A DNA stretch of 64,000 nucleotides from contig JXTB01000194.1 in NCBI GenBank assembly GCA_002914805.1, positions 25,512-89,511 of the forward strand. The letters run 5' to 3'. A program made the position numbers and the translations under genes. A model generated the notes under the pieces. That model made no database searches. It was not told where the DNA came from and saw only the letters and a list, made by a program, of their open reading frames with translations. Positions within the stretch are counted from its first letter, which is position 1. The number at the start of each line of letters is the position of its first letter. Source of the stretch: Parasponia andersonii. Taxonomy: Eukaryota > Streptophyta > Magnoliopsida > Rosales > Cannabaceae. Of the stretch, positions 60,760 to 64,000 are shown piece by piece.

Positions 60760-61637
60760 GGAAATTATTACTAAAATACCCTCTACTTTAAAAAAGGTGT
60801 GAAAAAACCCTTATATTTTTAGAAACTCAAAATTAGTGCCTTCTACTTAAGGGAAATTATTACTAAAGTAGCTTCTATATTAAAAAAGTGAAAATAATCC
60901 TTGTATTACTGAAAATTTAAAATAAATTTTTTCTAATTGAATCATCATATTATTTGCTACCTTTAATTATTCAAAGACTTAAAATAATCAGTAAAATTAA
61001 TATTTTATCCTTTATTATATTATTTTAAGACACACGCCATACTATAAATGAAGGGAGAGAGAATACATATTTTCTAAAACTTTTTTTAAAACAGAGCTCT
61101 CCTCCATAGTTGCACCACAAATTTAAAAAAGAGAAAAAATCTAAAATTTTCAGAAATTTTGAAAGTAGTAGAAGGAAAAAAAAAAATTTTCTCCATAGTT
61201 GCAGCATAAATCCAGAAAAGAAAAAAATCTAAAATTTTTGAAAATTTCGAAAGTGACAAAAATTTCTTTTCTATAAAAAATAACAACTATAGAGGAAAGT
61301 GTTTTTTTTCAAAGAGATTTAGGACCATATATATATTCTATTTTCTTTCATTTTTAAAGTGTGCTATGTATCTTAAAATAATATTATAAGGGTAAATATT
61401 AACTTAAGTAATGTTTTTGAAGTCTTTGACCAGCTAAAAGTAATAAATGATATAATAATTCAAACTTATATATTTATTTTGAAATTTTAACAATACAAGG
61501 GTTTTTTTACATTTTTTAAAGTAGAGAGTATTTTATTGATAATTTCGTTAAATAGAAGGTATTATTTGAATTTCTAAAATTACAAAGTTTTTTTCCCACA
61601 ATTGTTTAAAATAGACAGAATTTTAGTGATAATTTCC
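60760..61637. mobile_element. Fold-back MITE-like element with long inverted arms
   Basis: The left arm starts GGAAATTATTACTAAAATACC (60760) and the right arm, read backwards from 61637, starts GGAAATTATCACTAAAATTC. Similarity continues for about 160-180 bases on each side (CTCTACTTTAAAAAA, AAAAACCCTTRTAT). The left arm is itself a partial tandem repeat (GAAATTATTACTAAA occurs again at 60845-60860). The interior has two copies of an 85-base unit starting near CTCCATAGTTGCA (61101 and 61188). No clear target duplication and no coding region. Confidence 0.75.
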
Positions 61638-62867
61638 TTTTTAAATAACTCTAAACATATTTATATGTGTAAATTGAATTAATTAGTACATAATCTTGTT
61701 AAATTAGAGCAATTGTGTTTTGAATAATCGTGTCAAACATGTAATAATATAATACACAATATATTTATTAAATAGGTTACACGTCTAGTATTGTGTTACA
61801 AATGTATTCATGTTTAAGTTTGTGATGCGTTTATTAATCATATCGTATTTATATTTAAGTATTATTGTACTGTGTTATGATCTTATTAACCCGAATACGA
61901 CATGATAATACAAATTACCACGACACGATAATACGAAACGAACACGCACGTTAATTGTGAACAAGTTGCTCGCTTGCCCCTTCATAATAATAATAATAAT
62001 AATAAAAATATCTAAAGCTGGTTAACATTCAGTGGTGAGTAGTGAATTCTTTCTCATTATTAAAAACAAAAGCAAGATCCTTTTCAAAAAACAAAACAAA
62101 ACAAAGAAAAAAAAAACAAAATATTTCCATTAAAAAAATTCATTTTTAGTTTTCTTTTGAAAAAAAAAATTAAACCGATATTTAAACGTTTAACCTATAT
62201 TTTACACCTTTAACCTATAATTTAAACAAAAGTTTTTAGACCCTGGGGATGACTTTATCATTTCTTATTAAATATATGCAACTTTAGTAAAGCGTGTACG
62301 TTATTCAAGATAATATTATCAAATGATGATTAAATTATATGAATGCTAGTCACATTCGATGACAAGCTTTCTCTTTCAAAATGAAATCATAATCTTCAAG
62401 AAGATAGCTTTTGTAGTAATTTGGTGAGGATATTGACATAAGCTATTTAGTCGTCTCTTTGGACACACCAAAAACACCACATATATTTTTCTTTTCAAGA
62501 GAAAAGACATTGTTGCAATATTTTCCTTTTCTGCCTAGAAAGGCAAAATTGTTCATCAACTAGGTTTAGACTTTAGAGAAGGAAAAGTCCAATGAATATT
62601 CGAGTGGTAGTGCGTTTCATCGCAATTCAAAAACAAACAATATATATAAATATACATGATCCCAATTGAATATATTTTTTTAATTTTTAACTATTAAATT
62701 AATATTTAATGATTAGCATAATAATTTAAATAATTAAAAAAATACTAATAAAAATAAATATTTATTTTTTAATATTTCTCTCTTTTTTTTTTAATATGCA
62801 AAGAATTTTAATTAATCAAAATAATATTTATAAATTGATAAATAAAAGAAAATCTTCTGAATTAGTG

Positions 62868-62903
<36 letters not shown>

Positions 62904-63261
62904 CTATATATTTATATATATACTTCTTAAGAAGAGCAGTAAAATTGGCCAGCATGAACCTTATATTATCATTTCTAGTCTAGCCAAGCGAATGCGTCAT
63001 TTTTCTTCACAAACCTCAGTAATTATATAATTCTATATTAATATGATCTCTAAATTTTCTGAAAAAATATATTGAAAATAATATATATATATATATATAT
63101 ATTAAAAATTCGGTACAATAATTAAGATATCAAGTATTATCTATATATATATATTCTTTAATGCAATACAAAACACGATAAAGAACATTAATAAAATTGA
63201 TTGACTTTAATAATTTTATGTTTGCTCTCCTCTCCGAATATGTAGATTGCAAAGCATTATG
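61638..63261. other. No gene; microsatellites
   Basis: An ATA/AAT run lies at about 61984-62009 and TA runs at 62869-62930 and 63081-63102. No coding sequence or RNA gene recognised. Confidence 0.5.
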
Positions 63262-64000
63262 TGTAAAAGTCCAGTTTTTAAGGGGTGAAAAGTTCAGTTG
63301 ACCAATTTTTTTTTTTAAAAGAAAGAAATAAAATAGAATTTATATATATACATGTATGTCCTCTCTCACTCCCTCCCTCCCTATTCCCGAGCTCTCTGTC
63401 GTAGGCAGAACGCCGAGGACTAGTTCCATCCCGACAGTCGCACCTCATGCCATTTCAGGCCATGCCACTGGCCTCCATCGAAAGACCATCCTCTCGCCAG
63501 CAACCAGCTGAAGTTTTAGCTCTTCTTGCTGCTTACGTTGACAGAAAAACACCAAAGATAGTCGCAGCTTCGTCGCTCACTGGCAATAATTTCGACAACA
63601 AAAGGTCGCGAAACTAGTGGCATTCAAACCCTCTCATCATGGGTTTTATATTAGTATGTGTCTCGCGATCCCATTTCACTCGATTTGAAAGTTGTCATTT
63701 TTTGGTGTTTCGAGTTTTGAATTTTAATTTTCAATTTGACTGTCAGATTTCGTTTTTGTTGTCATTTTTATAATGCACTCGGAAAATAATGAAGTTTGAT
63801 ATATTGACTAGATTTGGTAACTGACATAAAAATCAATATCTAACAACTTAAATTTTTTCTAATTTGGTATATCACTAGTCCGATATTGGCGCAGACTTGA
63901 ATTGGTCGAATGATATGTCCAACTTAGTTATTTTGAGTATTAAGAATTCAATGAAGAGGACCGCTTTTTAATTCAAAGCTCCGTTGAGGAATTAGCTTTT
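63262..64000 (+). repeat. LTR of the 2-kb gypsy family (copy C5), cut by the window end
   Basis: Starts TGTAAAAGTCCAGTTTTTA, nearly the same as C4 (TGTAAAAACCCAGTTTTTA). It continues with a TATA motif (TTTATATATATAC, 63339-63351), a CT-rich tract, a GC-rich island (63390-63620) and the body blocks TTGAAAGTTGTCATTTTT and AAGAATTCAATGAAGAG. The 3' end lies outside the window. Confidence 0.88.

Noticed and set aside
61025-61286. Phe-rich minus-strand frames
   Set aside because: They come from an A-rich internal tandem repeat in the fold-back element.
1-64000. CRISPR arrays, tRNA or rRNA genes, bacterial-type operons
   Set aside because: None seen. Short tandem repeats lack regular unique spacers, and no cloverleaf or rRNA block was recognised by eye.

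Overview
This is an AT-rich stretch of plant nuclear DNA, most likely from a eudicot. The evidence is intron-containing genes with GT-AG splice sites, plant-type Ty3/gypsy, Ty1/copia and hAT elements, and long TA and T tracts. I cannot name the species. Two runs of N (10813-10973 and 21312-21756) mark assembly gaps.

The only host gene family I can support is an acid phosphatase / vegetative-storage-protein-like gene (HAD class B type), present as two same-strand (minus) copies about 46 kb apart. Copy B (53278-55062) is intact: three exons, 261 codons, a signal peptide and all HAD motifs. Copy A (7301-8718) keeps the catalytic motifs but has lost its start frame through a one-base deletion next to the ATG. 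It also has a shifted intron-1 acceptor and a decayed TATA region. The copies share exon structure and 5' flank, so they look like an old tandem duplication later spread apart by transposons.

Layout: 1-1719, scrambled gypsy gag and 3'-end fragments with an LTR and primer binding site; 2198-2809, solo LTR of the element-1 family; 3840-6935, a copia LTR remnant split by a solo LTR (4317-6783); 7301-8718, phosphatase copy A; 9463-10662, LTR fragments; about 10.97-21.31 kb, element 1, a decayed Tat-type Ty3/gypsy element on the minus strand with an antisense spliced gene; 22271-25951, an hAT relic with an exact 8-bp target duplication; 26788-28622, a solo copia LTR with an exact 5-bp duplication; about 29.3-43.2 kb, element 2, a second Tat-type element with its own antisense gene, split by a solo LTR at 35901-38092; 43190-51425, further LTR copies of one roughly 2-kb family and a 1.2-kb tandem duplication; 51571-51935, a fold-back MITE; 53278-55062, phosphatase copy B; 56850-64000, more solo LTRs and a second fold-back element.

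Nothing here is a clearly new biological system. The most interesting signals are the antisense, spliced, coiled-coil genes carried by both Tat elements, the solo-LTR family with a shared architecture (two copies with an ABRE/G-box), and the stepwise decay of phosphatase copy A. All retroelement coding regions are broken by stops and frameshifts, so I describe them as pseudogenes.
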